64,000 nucleotides of DNA from Gordius sp. MW1 (GCA_964036665.1 OZ038531.1:124001-188000); one strand, 5' to 3'. Shown: positions 22,955-36,070, numbered from the stretch's first letter. Program-made: numbers and translations. Notes: generated by a model from the letters alone, not told the origin.

Positions 22955-23630
22955 TGTCAACGGTAATTTTATTAGAAATATAGGTATTTTTTGTATGTAC
23001 GATTGTCTGGCTCTAAAAAAGTTATTATATAATTTAAAAAAGCCAAAGTTTATATCAAATTTTGTGAAATAGAAAACATTATTGCCTTCGGCTAATTTCT
23101 AAAATAACTTTTAATTATTATATATTTTAGGGCATAAACAGATGGGAAAATATTAAGTGCCCCCCCCCATCCCTCGAATTTACTAAAATCTAAATAAATT
23201 AGTGCGAATTATAGACTTATTTTTAAAGTTATCATAATTGATTTATGTCTGAAAATCCGAAAAAAATTAAACTTTTTAATGATTATAGACAGGGAGGAGT
23301 GTTAAAAAAAAGTTGACAGCCCCGAATTACATAGTTAGGCATAACTTAAAGTAAACTTACTAATTTTTAGAGCTAAATAATGAAGGGAAATGTGCGTAAG
23401 AGTACGACGATTGATGAATTAGTTTTTATCAATCGAAGATGGTTTACTTTAAAATGTCAAAATGCGATAGGATCGAAGAATTAAGGTTAATATTGATGGA
23501 TGGGATTGTATGTTATTAATCGGGTTATTGGAATCGGCAATAATTAATAATATTTTTGATTAACCTTTTTCCTCTATATAAACATTTTTTCCTGAATTTA
23601 TGCTGTAACAATTAGTTGGGCTATCTTATA
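22955..23630. other. Non-coding AT-rich DNA
   Basis: No supported feature apart from a short C-run near 23160. Confidence 0.4.
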
Positions 23631-23786
23631 CATGGGCGTAGCTAGCATTGGAATTAGACGGGGCAAATAATGATTTAAAGGGGGGGGGGGGGTGAAATTT
23701 TAGTCATAATTCTAGTAAATTTCAACAAGTTATTGGATTTATAGGGGAGCATCCTCCCCTCCCTGCCCCCCTTGGCTACGCCCATG
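23631..23786. repeat. GGGCGTAGCC-type TIR element (MITE)
   Basis: Starts CATGGGCGTAGCTAGCATTG and ends CCTTGGCTACGCCCATG. An internal run of 12 G lies near 23680. Confidence 0.8.
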
Positions 23787-23925
23787 CTTACCTACCAAGA
23801 ACGTACCTTCCTGCAACCATTTTTTTCTAATATTTATGAAATTTTACAAACTAATTATATTGAATACAAAACAAACTCAAGAAAAAATAGATATAATTTT
23901 ATACATTAGTTAAATTTTCTCAAAA

Positions 23926-24053
23926 TTATCATTTTGTCCCCTCCTTAGCAATTAAGAATCTTCTACCCCCCTATTTTGAATTTTGGCCATAATTATTTGA
24001 TGTAGGGGGGGGGGGGTTATAGGCCCTTATCTAATCCACTGGCTACGCCCATG
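23926..24053. repeat. GGGCGTAGCC-type MITE, partial (right end only)
   Basis: The right terminus CACTGGCTACGCCCATG is clear. The left part (ATCATTTTGTCCCCTCC) resembles the family interior, but no left TIR is present. Confidence 0.6.
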
Positions 24054-24719
24054 ATCCTATCCATAATATATTTTTCCCCAATGTCTTAATCATTTTTGTC
24101 GAAAAAAAGGCTAGACTTTTTTGACAATGATCTTTAATATTCTCAGATTATACTTGTCAAAATCTATCATTTATATTATTAAAATAAAAACTATGATGAG
24201 ATTTATATATTAGACGCAATTGATTAAGATATCGCGATGTTAAAATATAAGTCAATTGACCATAATGCAATCATTGGCACGGGCATAGTTGTGTCTTCCT
24301 AAATACAAAAATTATTAATAAGGATCAAATGATCAAAAAATGGCTGCCTTCTGATTTAAATGCTCTGATAATATTTTATTTTTAGGAGGTTATTTAGAAA
24401 AACCCTAAGTTACAGCAATATATGATAAAATCGCTGTTTTTAAATTGCTACTTAATTGAGAAACTTCTGAATTTCATATGAATAATACATGGTCTAGGAC
24501 GGATATAAGTTGACATAGAGTCTCGAATTCGTTTATAGCAAATGATATTCATACATACCTGGATGATTTATTATACATAGTCTTGACACAATTTTTATGC
24601 TACCAGACATTTTGGGAATTTTAATGTAAAACTTATAGTCGATAGGCGATGTATGACAAAAAAGCAAAAATGTTATGTCCTCTAGTTAATATAAATCAAA
24701 ATACCCCGTTTTGTTTCTG

Positions 24720-24842
24720 TAGAATGAATAATATTTTTGGGACGGGCAAAATAATAATATTTCAAATTTTTCTTGAATTTGCATTAAATAATCTTTAAAT
24801 ATAAGCTTGGGAGGGGGCGGTGGCTTTCCTCTCCTTGCCCTT
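24720..24842. repeat. GGGCGTAGCC-type MITE, internal fragment
   Basis: GACGGGCAAAATAATAATAT and GGGAGGGGGCGGTGGC resemble the family interior, but both TIRs are missing. Confidence 0.4.
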
Positions 24843-24937
24843 TAAGGAAAAAAATATAAGCAAGTTAAAAATGGTAATCTTTGAAAACTGCCCTAAAATC
24901 TTAGAGTTTAAGACTTTTAAATAATAGTAGTATTATA

Positions 24938-25107
24938 CATGGGCGTAACCAGGATTGGATTTAAAGGCAGGGAGCAATAATGATTTAGGGAGGGGTAAAA
25001 TTATGTTTTTTAGTAATTTTAGCCATTACTATATTAAGTTTTGAAACAAAAATTGGATTTAGAAGGGGGCAGCCGCCCCTCCCTGCCAACCCCTGCCTAC
25101 GCCCATG
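24938..25107. repeat. GGGCGTAGCC-type TIR element (MITE)
   Basis: Starts CATGGGCGTAACCAGGATTG and ends CCCCTGCCTACGCCCATG, with AGCAATAATGATTTAGGGAG inside. Confidence 0.8.
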
Positions 25108-25156
25108 GTTTTTTCTGTAGGCTAACAAAAGGAGAAGCTGTAGAATGACAATTAAT

Positions 25157-25334
25157 TAGTGTTGTAAAAACGGCTGGAGTCTGTCTGGTCGACCTTGGGT
25201 TAGTGTTTGGTCTCTTCTTCTTACTCCAACTCTAGACTAAATCCAAATCTGCAAAACAAACCAGAGTCGGCCGTTAGTCTTAGTTAAACAAAAGTGGGTC
25301 GACCAAACAAAACTCAGCCCTTTTTACAACACTA
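25157..25334. repeat. TAGTGTTGTA/GGTCGACC-type MITE
   Basis: Terminal inverted repeats TAGTGTTGTAAAAACGGCTG and CAGCCCTTTTTACAACACTA. Subterminal CTGGTCGACC and GGGTCGACCAAACAAAAC give a strongly palindromic element of about 178 bp. Other copies are at 21969, 39870 and 53886. Confidence 0.8.
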
Positions 25335-28300
25335 GTTAAACAAATAAAAAAAGGCTTGGCAGGCGAAGCCAAATAACCCCTAATTTTTAAAATATAATTT
25401 TGGATTTTTGTGAAATGATTACATTTTGCATCTATTCAACACCTTTCAATACAAAGCCTGATAGCTAAGTCTTTTGGGAGACGTTTTGCGAGTTTAAAAA
25501 ACGAAGTCTAAACATTTTTAATTATTCAAGGGTATTAACCAAATTTAATAATAGGTATTATTGTTAAAATGGAAGCGGGACAAACTGATTAGGTCTGCTG
25601 TCGTTACAATTTTTTCGTTACATAGTCATAACTTTGATTGTGGGCAAATTTAAAGATTTAAATTTTCATAATATTAATGGGTCGAAAAATTTAAGCATTT
25701 CTTATTTTTACCATGATTAGATATTTAGCAGCCTCCCCCTCCCCCCTTTTTCACATCCAAATTCGTGTTTCTAAGACTTAATAAATTATAGCAATGGTCT
25801 ATATTTAATTTCGTTTAAAATTTTAATATGTAAAATATACTTTTCACACTTAAATTTCGTTTATTGTAAAATTAAAAGTAAATTATAAATTATAACTAAG
25901 TTTGAAATACTTCCATGGATTAACACGTATCATTCAAAAATAAATTTGATTTATCTATATATTTGAAGGAAGAGATGACATTTGAGGCTTCAAGAATGTT
26001 TAAAATTTGACTCACATAAGTGTAGTTTCTAAGAGATAAATTAACTCCTCGATAGATGCATAAAATATTAGCAAATTTATAATTTACTTCTTTTAGTATA
26101 GGTACTTTTTGACCTTTTATTTGGATTTAGCTAATAAATTCATCATAAAAAACCTATTTTATTTCTAACCTTTTAAAAATTGTATAATAATAAATTACAT
26201 AACAAAATAATAAGTGATGCTTTGGATTTCATCTAATACTTTAATTTATTTGTTAGCTATGATTTGTTACAAAATCTTACGAATGAACGTCTTAATAATC
26301 CCTCATAATTTATCGTTACAGCCTTTAAATATTATCATAAATTGGAAGACCCAAGAATATTTATGTAAAACACTGGTTAAATTTAGTAGCTGTGTCGGAA
26401 TGTGCCAAATATAATTATATACGAATAAAATAATTAGTTTTAATAAGAAAAATGTATCACTGAAAAATTATTTTAAATCTTATGGATTTCAATAACAAAC
26501 ATAGTAGCATATAACGTTGCCTGATATAGGGGTTGACACTATCGAAAGATGGTGCCTGGGTGTCTAACAGAGACAACCAGGTTAGAAAAAAGACGGAGTT
26601 CTACTCAGTTTCAGGGTATAGGAATTAGCATTTTAAGGCACTTTTAAAATACATACATACAAAGGAATTCCCTTAAAATTACTATACCTTTAGCCTACAT
26701 TACACCCCCCTCCCTTCACTTCCTCATCCAACTAAAGCATATTCTTGATCGTTATGCACCTATTACTCAATCAAATAATTACCCGATAATGCAAGACATT
26801 TTATTATTCCACCGAAGCTGCAATATAAGGACATTATGGCATTTTCTCTTCTCCCATCTCTACCGGCAGGGACCATGCTGTAAGACGGAATGGCTCCTCA
26901 CTAAATACTAACAACAACCCCCATTTTTTTACCTTCCCATCTCCCAGTGCTAGGCTAAAACATACAACCCCTTGTAGACCTTCCTTTAAAGGGGGGGGGG
27001 GGGAGAAGCATAGGTATGAAATAGCTGTATAATACATTATTCATGAGGCACACTGTAGTCAAACGGCCTATCATATTTTTATATATTTTTTCCCTATTTT
27101 TTTGAGTATAGCATGATTGAGGAAGGTTTAGATTGTAGACCTGCCGACGGGCATAATCGTATAAAAACTACCAACCCCCCCCCCCCCCCCCTGACTGCCG
27201 GTGTGTAATTTCATATTATAACATAATGTAAATACATAATTTTTGCTTTTGCGTGTTTTTAGGGTTGAAGTGAGGGGTAGGTACCCTGGAGGACAGCCAA
27301 TTAGTGTGGGGCTGGTATTGGCCCAAATGGGATATGGAGGTGGTAAAATTACAAAATATTGTGTGTGTGTGTGTGTGTGTGACAGGTTAGTTGAGACAGG
27401 TAGGTAAAAGATTGTCGAGATACAAATAATTTAACCTACAGCATGCTGCCCCTCAGTCTCCCTCTTCCACTGCACGTTCGGAACTATTGAAACTTAAATT
27501 GTTTATGTTATACTTTAAAATTAGTTATAATTTTGTAGTTGTCTTTTAAAAATTGCAGATTGGGATATGGAGAACAAAGCAATTTTGAATTGTCAAATTA
27601 TTTCTAGCGGTTTAATAGGGTTGTGAAAAATTTAATATCATTTGCTGTCAAATAAAGAGCCGTGTGTTAAAATCAAAAATCGAAGGTTTAAACTCTACAT
27701 TTTTAAAGGTGTTTTAAGTCGTAAGGATAAAGTTTTCTGATTTTGAAAATCTTATAAAATTATAAATAAATTTATTAATTATTTGATATTTATTTTGAAT
27801 TTAAAAGCATTACCTGTGGCCTAGTAAAACGAATAATGCAAAAATATATTGTTTAATTTAAGAATGAAATATAATGGACTAAGCAACAATCTTTAAATAT
27901 ATAATAAAAAATTTATTAAATTACCCTAATTTATCATATTTTTGTGGTGCCATAAAACTATGCTACCACTTTAATTTTAAGTAAGATGGATGAATCCATT
28001 ATAATTCTATAGCTCCTCCCCACTACATAATCCATGTGGAAAAAGTAGTTTAATTTGTAGAATTTACCTACAAACTACAAATTGTGCCAAAAAAAATATT
28101 TTGTTTGGTAAAAATGGAATTTTTATAATTAATTTGATTTTGGGATAACATAAAACAGGTCTTTCTACATATACAGATGGGTTGTTTGATTTATGGATTG
28201 TTTCCATTTGAATGTAAAAGCTTTTTTCCACGTGGTACCAATAACATTCATTTGATAAATAACTTAACCCTTTTTACATACATTACACTAAAAATATTCG

Positions 28301-29032
28301 CAAATTTGTTTATGGGAAATATGGTAAAACATAGCCTTTCTTCAATTTAATAGATAAATCAATTTAAACAAAAATAGTATTTAAAATAACTTTATGACAA
28401 TTGTTATATCGCTGCTTATCAATTAAATCTTATATTTATAATATAAATTAAATATATTTATATGGAGAGTACATATTTTTTTATAATTTATCTTAACTTA
28501 CAAGTCTAAATACAGTTGTTTGTCCAATATATTTATTAATCTTTTATTTCTGGATAGAAAGTATTTTAATGGGTGACGGAGCGGTTAAATAAGGATGTTT
28601 ACTCCCATTCAAATTTTAGGGTTTTGCCGCTTGAAGCTATAACATTTGTAGCTTAAAAATATCATTGTAATTTATTAAATATCTCATAATTTACTTGGCA
28701 TTTTCATGTACAATACTAATGCCAATCGTGAAGAATTGTATGCTAATGATTTTAATTGATCCGTGTATGACTATTCTGGAATGCGATATTTTTATATTAC
28801 AAATATATAAATTATGATAAGTATATAAAACTATAAAAAATATTGATAAACCTGTTAATATGGAAGATCTTTCTCCTAATTTATAAAAATGACAATTATA
28901 ATATGGACATGTTTTAAAAGTATCCACAATATACAGATAATTGTAAAAATAATCTTTAAAAACCATTATTAACCTTAAAAAATAAATTAAAGCTTAAAAT
29001 ATTGATACCAAAATCCAAAATTAATGGAAAAA
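25335..29032. other. Long non-coding AT-rich region with simple repeats
   Basis: No supported gene in 3.7 kb. Simple repeats include a G-run (26990-27003), a C-run (27175-27192) and a GT dinucleotide tract (about 27359-27381). The frames at 26214-26414 and 26834-27037 lack recognisable content. Confidence 0.4.
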
Positions 29033-29130
29033 CTCGTGCCTTCGGCCCTCGTGGGAAGGGGGAGAAGGGAAGGGAAGAGGGGAAGGGAAGGGGGGACGAC
29101 TCATCTATACTTCGTATAAATGTATCATAT
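29033..29130. repeat. Purine-rich GGGAAGG segment, lead-in of the composite repeat
   Basis: CGTGCCTTCGGCCCTCGTGG followed by GGGAAGGG-rich DNA and GACGACTCATCTATAC...CGTATAAATGTATCATA. The same block precedes the inverted terminal motif at 32330, 34200 and 46640. Confidence 0.7.
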
Positions 29131-29254
29131 TTGCTATGCAATTTATGGGCGAAAAAGGTGGGAAGGGGCGAGAATGCCTATAGGGGGGTATTAAATGCCT
29201 AATGATTAATTAATTATTTATACAAATTTTCCATTTAATTAAAAAAAAAATTGC

Positions 29255-29365
29255 CCTCTCCGGGATTCGAACCCACATCAGGAGAGGCATAGGCTTTTGT
29301 AGGGGCACAGGGACCCATATCAGTAGAGGCATAGGCCCTTGTAGGGGAGGGCATAGGGTAATTAT
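29255..29365 (-). repeat. tRNA-like B-box segment with duplicated unit
   Basis: On the minus strand the sequence reads GGGTTCGAATCCCGGAGAGG, a perfect RNA polymerase III B box (GGTTCGAATCC) followed by what looks like a tRNA T-arm and acceptor end. Upstream, a CCTATGCCTCTxCTGATxTGGGTxC unit occurs twice. No convincing A box or cloverleaf is present. It is a tRNA-related repeat, not a tRNA gene. Similar segments lie at 31396, 33280, 35285, 39390-39430, 46925, 47215, 47515 and (plus strand) 61496. Confidence 0.6.
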
Positions 29366-29871
29366 CGATGTTAACCAATTGAATTATTCATTACTAATTC
29401 TTTTTTAGGAGAAAAGGTCATACTTTGGTTTTTTTAACTAATGGGTGTCAAAGATTAATTGGTAATAAAATGTATTTCTAAGTAAATTTCTTATATGATC
29501 TATGCCTATTAATTTCAGGGGTGTTCAGAAATTAGGCCAATCTATCTAGATTTAGGTTAAATTAAATCTCCGGGTCTTGAAGACGAACCTCCACGTCAGG
29601 AAGCTGGTGAATATAACTTGATAGCATCAGACATTATCGAACGGACAACAAAAATGAGCACATAAATTGCATAGTAATTAATTTATCTTTGTTTATTATC
29701 AAATTGCAATTTTTTAAAGAATAAATATATAATATTGGATTAAAAATATACTTACATTTTCAACTTTTTTTATACACCGTTTCAAATCGTTCCCAAAATA
29801 TTAAAAAAAAATAAATGTTATAGCTATAATATATAAGTGATATTATCCCAAAAATATTTTCAGGTCTCATA

Positions 29872-29945
29872 GTTCAGTGAATTAAGTGGATTAAACGTCT
29901 GGCTTAGGTTCTATAGATACTGGGTTCGATTCCCGCACGTATCTC
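29872..29945 (+). repeat. tRNA-derived SINE-like head
   Basis: TCATAGTTCAGTG (A-box-like) and GGGTTCGATTCCCGC (B box, T-arm) are spaced as in a tRNA. The ends do not pair into an acceptor stem and the anticodon arm is not regular, so this is a SINE head or tRNA pseudogene. Confidence 0.55.
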
Positions 29946-30197
29946 GTAATTAAAAACAATTAAAATCGATAACGAGAGAGAGATATGATGTGGGGAGGAT
30001 ACACGCGTGTGTATTACTAATACTATTCTAACACAGCGAGGGAAATAGAGATGAGGGGTGGGGCACCTCTTATGCAGATCACTTAGAGCAATTCCCCTTC
30101 TTATCTAAAAAGTAAACAAAAGCGTGACAAGACATCGGTAAACAAAGCAAGACATCGGTAAACAAAATCAAAAGTGAGCCCATAAATTGCATAGCAA

Positions 30198-30746
30198 TTA
30201 ATATATTATAAAGGGGAGAGAGAGGGAGTGGAGGGTTAGGCTTTACGATTGGTTTTTATCAATTATCAAGGTCACCACAACATAACCTAATCTGCATAAT
30301 TAGATATGCACCACGGCGATGATTATATAGCAAAAAAATAATAAATATATAGCGGGCCGGGCTTGGACGGGCTTCTACTTAAAAATAAAGCGCCGAGCCT
30401 GGACGGGCCGTAATATAAACTTACGCGCGCCATCTAATAAAGTACAATTCGTGTTTTAATAGTTTAATAGTAGATTGAATTTTATTAGAAAGAACGGGCT
30501 ATGATTATACCTTTGAAGGAGGTTTCGAATTTTGTGTTAGTTTCTATCAATATATTGTATCGTAAATTAGAATCTAATACCTATATTTTTTTAACTATTA
30601 CTTTTTAGGTTTTTTATGAAATCACAATCTAATTATATGAAATATATTAACCCAATAAAAAAATATATATGCATTTATAAGGTTAAAAATATATTACATA
30701 GTTGGCTGTCTGTTAGACCATCTATAATAAATTTTTAGGTTATATA
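30198..30746. other. Non-coding DNA with hAT-like GGGCCGGGC fragment
   Basis: Near 30350-30420 short GGGCCGGGC and GGACGGGC words resemble the subterminal repeats of the hAT at 11.1 kb. No gene is seen. Confidence 0.4.
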
Positions 30747-33700
30747 TAAAATTTGGCCAATGGTCATTTTTTTCCATTGGTCAGTACCAACAGATACTCT
30801 ATAAGTCAATGATAGCCAAAAAAACGGAAAAAAATTTTTTGATGCTCATTTTGGCCAAAGGTCATTTTTTGCATTGGTCAGTAGCCAGGACACGGTAAAA
30901 GTGGATATAATTTCATAAGAGTCAAAAAAAACGAAAAAAAATTTTCGAATCACATTTTGGCCAATGGTCATTTTTTTCCATTGGTCAGCAGCAGGACACG
31001 GTAAAAATGGATATAAATTCATAATAGTCAAAAAAAAAGAAAAAAAAATTTCGAATCACATTTTGGCCAATGGCAATTTTATCATTGGTCAGCAGCCAGG
31101 ACACGGTAAAAGTGGATATAAATTCATAATAGTCAAAAAAAACGAAAAAAAAATTATCGAATCATATTTTGGCCAATGGCAATTTTATCATTGGTCAGCA
31201 GCCACGGACGGCCAAAAAGTTATAATAGCAATGGTAGTAACAGGAACAATCATATTAGTCAAAAAAAAACGAAAAGAAAACTTGGATTCACATTTTGGTC
31301 AATGGTCATTTTTTTAATTGGTCAGCCCAACGGACGGCCAAAAAGTCTTATTATCAATGGTAGTAACAAGAACAATCATAAGAGTCAAAAAAAACTCCGG
31401 GATTCGAACCCAAAAACTAGTTAAATAGGGGCACAGGGACCCATATTAGTAGAGGCATAGGCCCTTGTAGTGGAGGGCATAGGGTAATTATCAATGTTAA
31501 CCTATTCAAAAACGAAAAAAAAATTTCGATTTATTTGGCCAATGGTCATATTTTTCAATGGTCAGTAGCCTGCGGATGGTCAAAAAGTCATATTATCAAT
31601 GGTATTAACAAGAACAAAATATTAATTTAATTAAATATATAAAAAACAGTGAAGGGTAATGGACGGACGGACAACGGACGGACAACCAAAAAACGAGCCC
31701 ATAAATTGCATAGCAATTAAAATTTAACGAAAGAATAAGATGAAGAATATTTTTACATATAGGAAATGTTTTTATCGTTTTTTTTATTATTTCACTCAAA
31801 AAGTAACTAATTCTTATACTTTATGAATACATAGAAATAAAAAATGGAGATGATTATTTGACTTTACTGGTGTAATGTATATAAATTTTAATCAACAGAC
31901 GAGTTTTTTTTCCCCAAACAATAATTATTAAAATCACAAGGGTAGCTGGTGTACTAGAGTGAGTAACAACTTTATAAATATAAAAATTGTTGTAACTAAT
32001 AAAAATCTAGAAATAAATGTAGTTTTTGTTAGATTTGACCATTTTTTATATTATCATTTCCATTCTTGTAGTGTCAACATGATCAACGATATTGCTTTTA
32101 AAAAGTGACTTTGCTGTGACTATTCCTGTGTCTACAAAATTAATTTTTTCTTTCTTCCTTGCCCAATTCCAGATACAATCCCCTTGTCCTAAAATAAGCA
32201 GTTCTCAAGATCTTGTTTAAAACTTAAAATTTATTTAAAATCCATTGAATTAAGCCTGCTTTTGTACCCACCAGATAAGGTGTTACATTAGAATAAATTT
32301 TATATTGTTATTAGATTAAAAAAAAGACTCGGACCTTCGGCCCTCGTGGGAAGGGGGAGGGGAGAAGGGAAGCGGGGAAGGGAAGGGGGGACGACTCATC
32401 TATACTTCGTATAAATGTATCATATTTGCTATGCAAATTATGGGCGAGAAAGGTGGGAAGGGGCGAGAATGCCTTTAGGGGGGTATTAAATGCCTAATGA
32501 TTAATTAATTATTTAGACAAATTTTCCATTTATAGGCAAAATGTAATATAGGCAAGGGTTAGGGTTAGATTTAGTGTTTGCATCTAGTTGCGTATTACAT
32601 TGGTTTTTACGGCCTTAAGTGATTATGGGTCTAACAAACATTATATTATAAAACATCACAATGTTAAGAATTTGCAGAATTGTTGGGAGAAATCTTTGTT
32701 GAATTTGAACAATTTTTAATTAAAAAAATCAAAAATTTGGCGAATGGTCATTTTTTCTCCATTGGTCAGTACCAACAGATACTCTATAAGTCAATGATAG
32801 CCAAAAAAACGGAAAAAAAAAATTTGATGCTCACTTTGGCCAATGGTCATTTTTTTCCATTGGTCAGCAGCCAGCACACGGTAAAAATGGATATAAATTC
32901 ATAATAGTCAAAAAAAAAGAAAAAAAATTTTCGAATCACATTTTGGCCAATGGTCATTTTTTCCATTGGTCAGCAGCCAGGACACGGTAAAAGTGGATAT
33001 AAATTCATAATAGTCAAAAAAAACGAAAAAAAAATTATCGAATCATATTTTGGCCAATGGCAATTTTATCATTGGTCAGCAGCCACGGACGGCCAAAAAG
33101 TTATAATAGCAATGGTAGTAACAGGAACAATCATATTAGTCAAAAAAAAACGAAAAGAAAACTTGGATTCACATTTTGGTCAATGGTCATTTTTTTAATT
33201 GGTCAGCCCAACGGACGGCCAAAAAGTCTTATTATCAATGGTAGTAACAAAAACAATCATAAGAGTCAAAAAAAACTCCGGGATTCGAACCCAAAAACTA
33301 GTTAAATAGGGGCACAGGGACCCATATTAGTAGAGGCATAGGCCCTTGTAGTGGAGGGCATAGGGTAATTATCAATGTTAACCTATTCAAAAACGAAAAA
33401 AAAATTTCGATTTATTTGGCCAATGGTCATATTTTTCAATGGTCAGTAGCCTGCGGATGGTCAAAAAGTCATATTATCAATGGTATTAACAAGAACAAAA
33501 TATTAATTTAATTAAATATATAAAAAACAGTGAAGGGTAATGGACGGACGGACAACGGACGGACAACCAAAAAACGAGCCCATAAATTGCATAGCAATTA
33601 AAATTTAACGAAAGAATAAGATGAAGAATATTTTTACATATAGGAAATGTTTTTATCGTTTTTTTTATTATTTCACTCAAAAAGTAACTAATTCTTATAC

Positions 33701-35330
33701 TTTATGATAGAAATAAAAAATGGAGATGATTATTTGACTTTACTGGTGTAATGTATATAAATTTTAATCAACAGACGAGTTTTTTTTCCCCAAACAATAA
33801 TTATTAAAATCACAAGGGTAGCTGGTGTACTAGAGTGAGTAACAACTTTATAAATATAAAAATTGTTGTAACTAATAAAAATCTAGAAATAAATGTAGTT
33901 TTTGTTAGATTTGACCATTTTTTATATTATCATTTCCATTCTTGTAGTGTCAACATGATCAACGATATTGCTTTTAAAAAGTGACTTTGCTGTGACTATT
34001 CCTGTGTCTACAAAATTAATTTTTTCTTTCTTCCTTGCCCAATTCCAGATACAATCCCCTTGTCCTAAAATAAGCAGTTCTCAAGATCTTGTTTAAAACT
34101 TAAAATTTATTTAAAATCCATTGAATTAAGCCTGCTTTTGTACCCACCAGATAAGGTGTTACATTAGAATAAATTTTATATCGTTATTAGATTAAAAAAA
34201 AGACTCGGACCTTCGGCCCTCGTGGGAAGGAAGAGGGGAGAAGGGAAGGGGGGAAGGGAAGGGGGGACGACTCATCTATACTTCGTATAAATGTATCATA
34301 TTTGCTATGCAAATTATGGGCGAGAAAGGTGGGAAGGGGCGAGAATGCCTATAGGGGGGTATTAAATGCCTAATGATTAATTAATTATTTAGACAAATTT
34401 TCCATTTATAGGCAAAATGTAATATAGGCAAGGGTTAGGGTTAGATTTAGTGTTTGCATCTAGTTGCGTATTACATTGGTTTTTACGGCCTTAAGTGATT
34501 ATGGGTCTAACAAACATTATATTATAAAACATCACAATGTTAAGAATTTGCAGAATTGTTGGGAGAAATCTTTGTTGAATTTGAACAATTTTTAATTAAA
34601 AAAATCAAAAATTTGGCGAATGGTCATTTTTTCTCCATTGGTCAGTACCAACAGATACTCTATAAGTCAATGATAGCCAAAAAAACGGAAAAAAAAAATT
34701 TGATGCTCACTTTGGCCAATGGTCATTTTTTTCCATTGGTCAGCAGCCAGCACACGGTAAAAATGGATATAAATTCATAAGAGTAAAAAAAACGAAAAAA
34801 AAAATTTCGAATCACATTTTGGCCAATGGTCATTTTTTTCCATTGGTCAGCAGCCAGGACACGGTAAAAGTGGATCAATTCATAATAGTCAAAAAAAAAC
34901 GAAAAAAAAATTTTCGAATCACATTTTGGCCAATGGTCATTTTATTCCATTGGTCAGCAGCCAGCGGACGGCCAAAAAGTCATAATAGCAATGGTAGGAA
35001 CAGGAACAATCATAATAGTCAAAAAAAAACGAAAAAAATAATTTCGATTCACATTTTGGCCAATGGTCATTTTTTCCATCGGTCAGGAGCCAGCGGACGG
35101 CCAAAAAGTCATAATAGCAATGTTAGTAACAGGAACAATTATAATAGTCAAAAAAAACGAAAAAATAAACTCGGATTCACATTTTGGCCAATGGTCATTT
35201 TTTCATTGGTCAGCAACCAGCGGACGGCCAAAAAGTCTTATTATCAATGATAGTAACAACAACAATCATAAGAGTCAAAAAAACTCCGGGATTCTAACCC
35301 AAAAACTAGTTAAATTGCATAGCAATTAAA
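30747..35330. repeat. Tandem segmental duplication, unit about 1.88 kb, with internal 108-130 bp minisatellite
   Basis: Copy 1 is about 30747-32722, copy 2 about 32723-34598, and a partial third copy covers about 34599-35330. Corresponding points are 1876-1881 bp apart, and aligned stretches differ at only a few positions, including a 5-bp deletion near 33704. Copy 1 has one extra minisatellite unit. Each unit holds an array of 108-130 bp repeats with the inverted pair CCAATGGTCATTTTTT/CCATTGGTCAG, a tRNA-like B-box segment, the right boundary motif (31697, 33578), an AT-rich 1 kb segment, and the purine-rich lead-in with the left boundary motif (32426, 34302). Frames such as 31176-31424 are translations of the repeats. 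Confidence 0.9.
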
Positions 35331-35380
35331 ATTAAACAACTTTTATTTATGTTTATTATATAATAAAATGAAACAATAAT

Positions 35381-35555
35381 TGTAGTATTCTTAACTACAA
35401 TGTAGTATATCAACTACTCAGAAATCGCTGAAGCTTTTTATTAATATGCAAAATCAACTAAAACATGTGATGATGAAAAGACGTATATATATTCCACTAG
35501 GAACAACGAACTTAAACGTATATATAAATACAAAGTATAAATCTATGATATTACA
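35381..35555 (-). repeat. 3' LTR of the gypsy element
   Basis: 175 bp, starting TGTAATATCATAG and ending GAATACTACA on the minus strand. The TG...CA ends and the adjacent purine tract support the boundaries. Confidence 0.88.
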
Positions 35556-35567
35556 TTTCTCCCTATT

Positions 35568-36070
35568 TTAAAAGTTAAATTCATCGTGGAATCGTACCGG
35601 TGGTTTTGATATTCTTGTTGAACGTCGCAATATAGGGGGACTTTCAACTCCTTCTATGTTTTGTTCCAAACCTGTTGTCGCAGTCTCTAAACTTGGCATA
35701 AACTGTGATCGCAGCCTAAACTTCATTTGATCAGCATGTTTTCTTTTGATTCCACCGTCTGTCCGGACATTATACGAATAGTGGCCCTTCCGTTCTACAA
35801 TAATACCTTTGTACCATCCCGGCTTAATTTCGTTGCGAATCCATACTGGATCTCCAACATCAAATTCCCTAAAACGTACATTTTGATCGTGATATGTTTT
35901 CTGCTTCCATATCTTCTCCCTTATTACGTTTCTTAAATCCGGCTTTATTAAATCTAGTGCGGTTTGTAATCTCCTTCCTAAAAATAATTCGGATGGGGTT
36001 TTTCCCGTCGTCGCTTGAGGAGAGTTTCTGTAACTTATCAAGACCTGTTGGAGACAAAGTTCTTTGTTCC
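35568..36070 (-). pseudogene. Integrase C-terminal part of gypsy pol (frameshifted from the rest)
   Basis: The frame ending at 35568 contains YRNSPQATTGKTPSELFLG, the conserved region after the integrase core, then DVGDPVWIRNEIKPGWYKG and YNVRTDGGIKRKHADQMK. These form the GPY/F-like C-terminal DNA-binding module of Ty3/gypsy integrases. It is separated from the upstream polyprotein by a single-base frameshift near 36040-36080. In an intact element it would be continuous with the frame starting at 38947. Confidence 0.85.

Larger units (their letters stand above)
29131..30197. mobile_element. Composite repeat element bounded by TTGCTATGCAATTTATGGGC
   Basis: The left boundary TTGCTATGCAATTTATGGGC (29131-29150) is the exact reverse complement of the right boundary GCCCATAAATTGCATAGCAA (30178-30197). 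A second, slightly mutated right boundary lies at 29658. Inside are a tRNA-like B box (29264-29282, minus), a repeated 'ATATCAGTAGAGGCATAGGC' unit, and a tRNA-derived SINE-like segment at 29872-29945. No protein is encoded. The family recurs at 31.7, 32.4-33.6, 34.3, 39.8, 46.8 and 61.3 kb. Confidence 0.65.

Noticed and set aside
29872-29945. A functional tRNA gene
   Set aside because: The B box is good, but there is no acceptor stem and no regular anticodon arm; it looks like a SINE head.
31176-35250. Repeated 64-143 codon frames (e.g. ...NSNGSNRNNHNSQKK...)
   Set aside because: They are translations of the 108-130 bp minisatellite, with poly-Lys from A-runs, and reappear wherever the repeat does.
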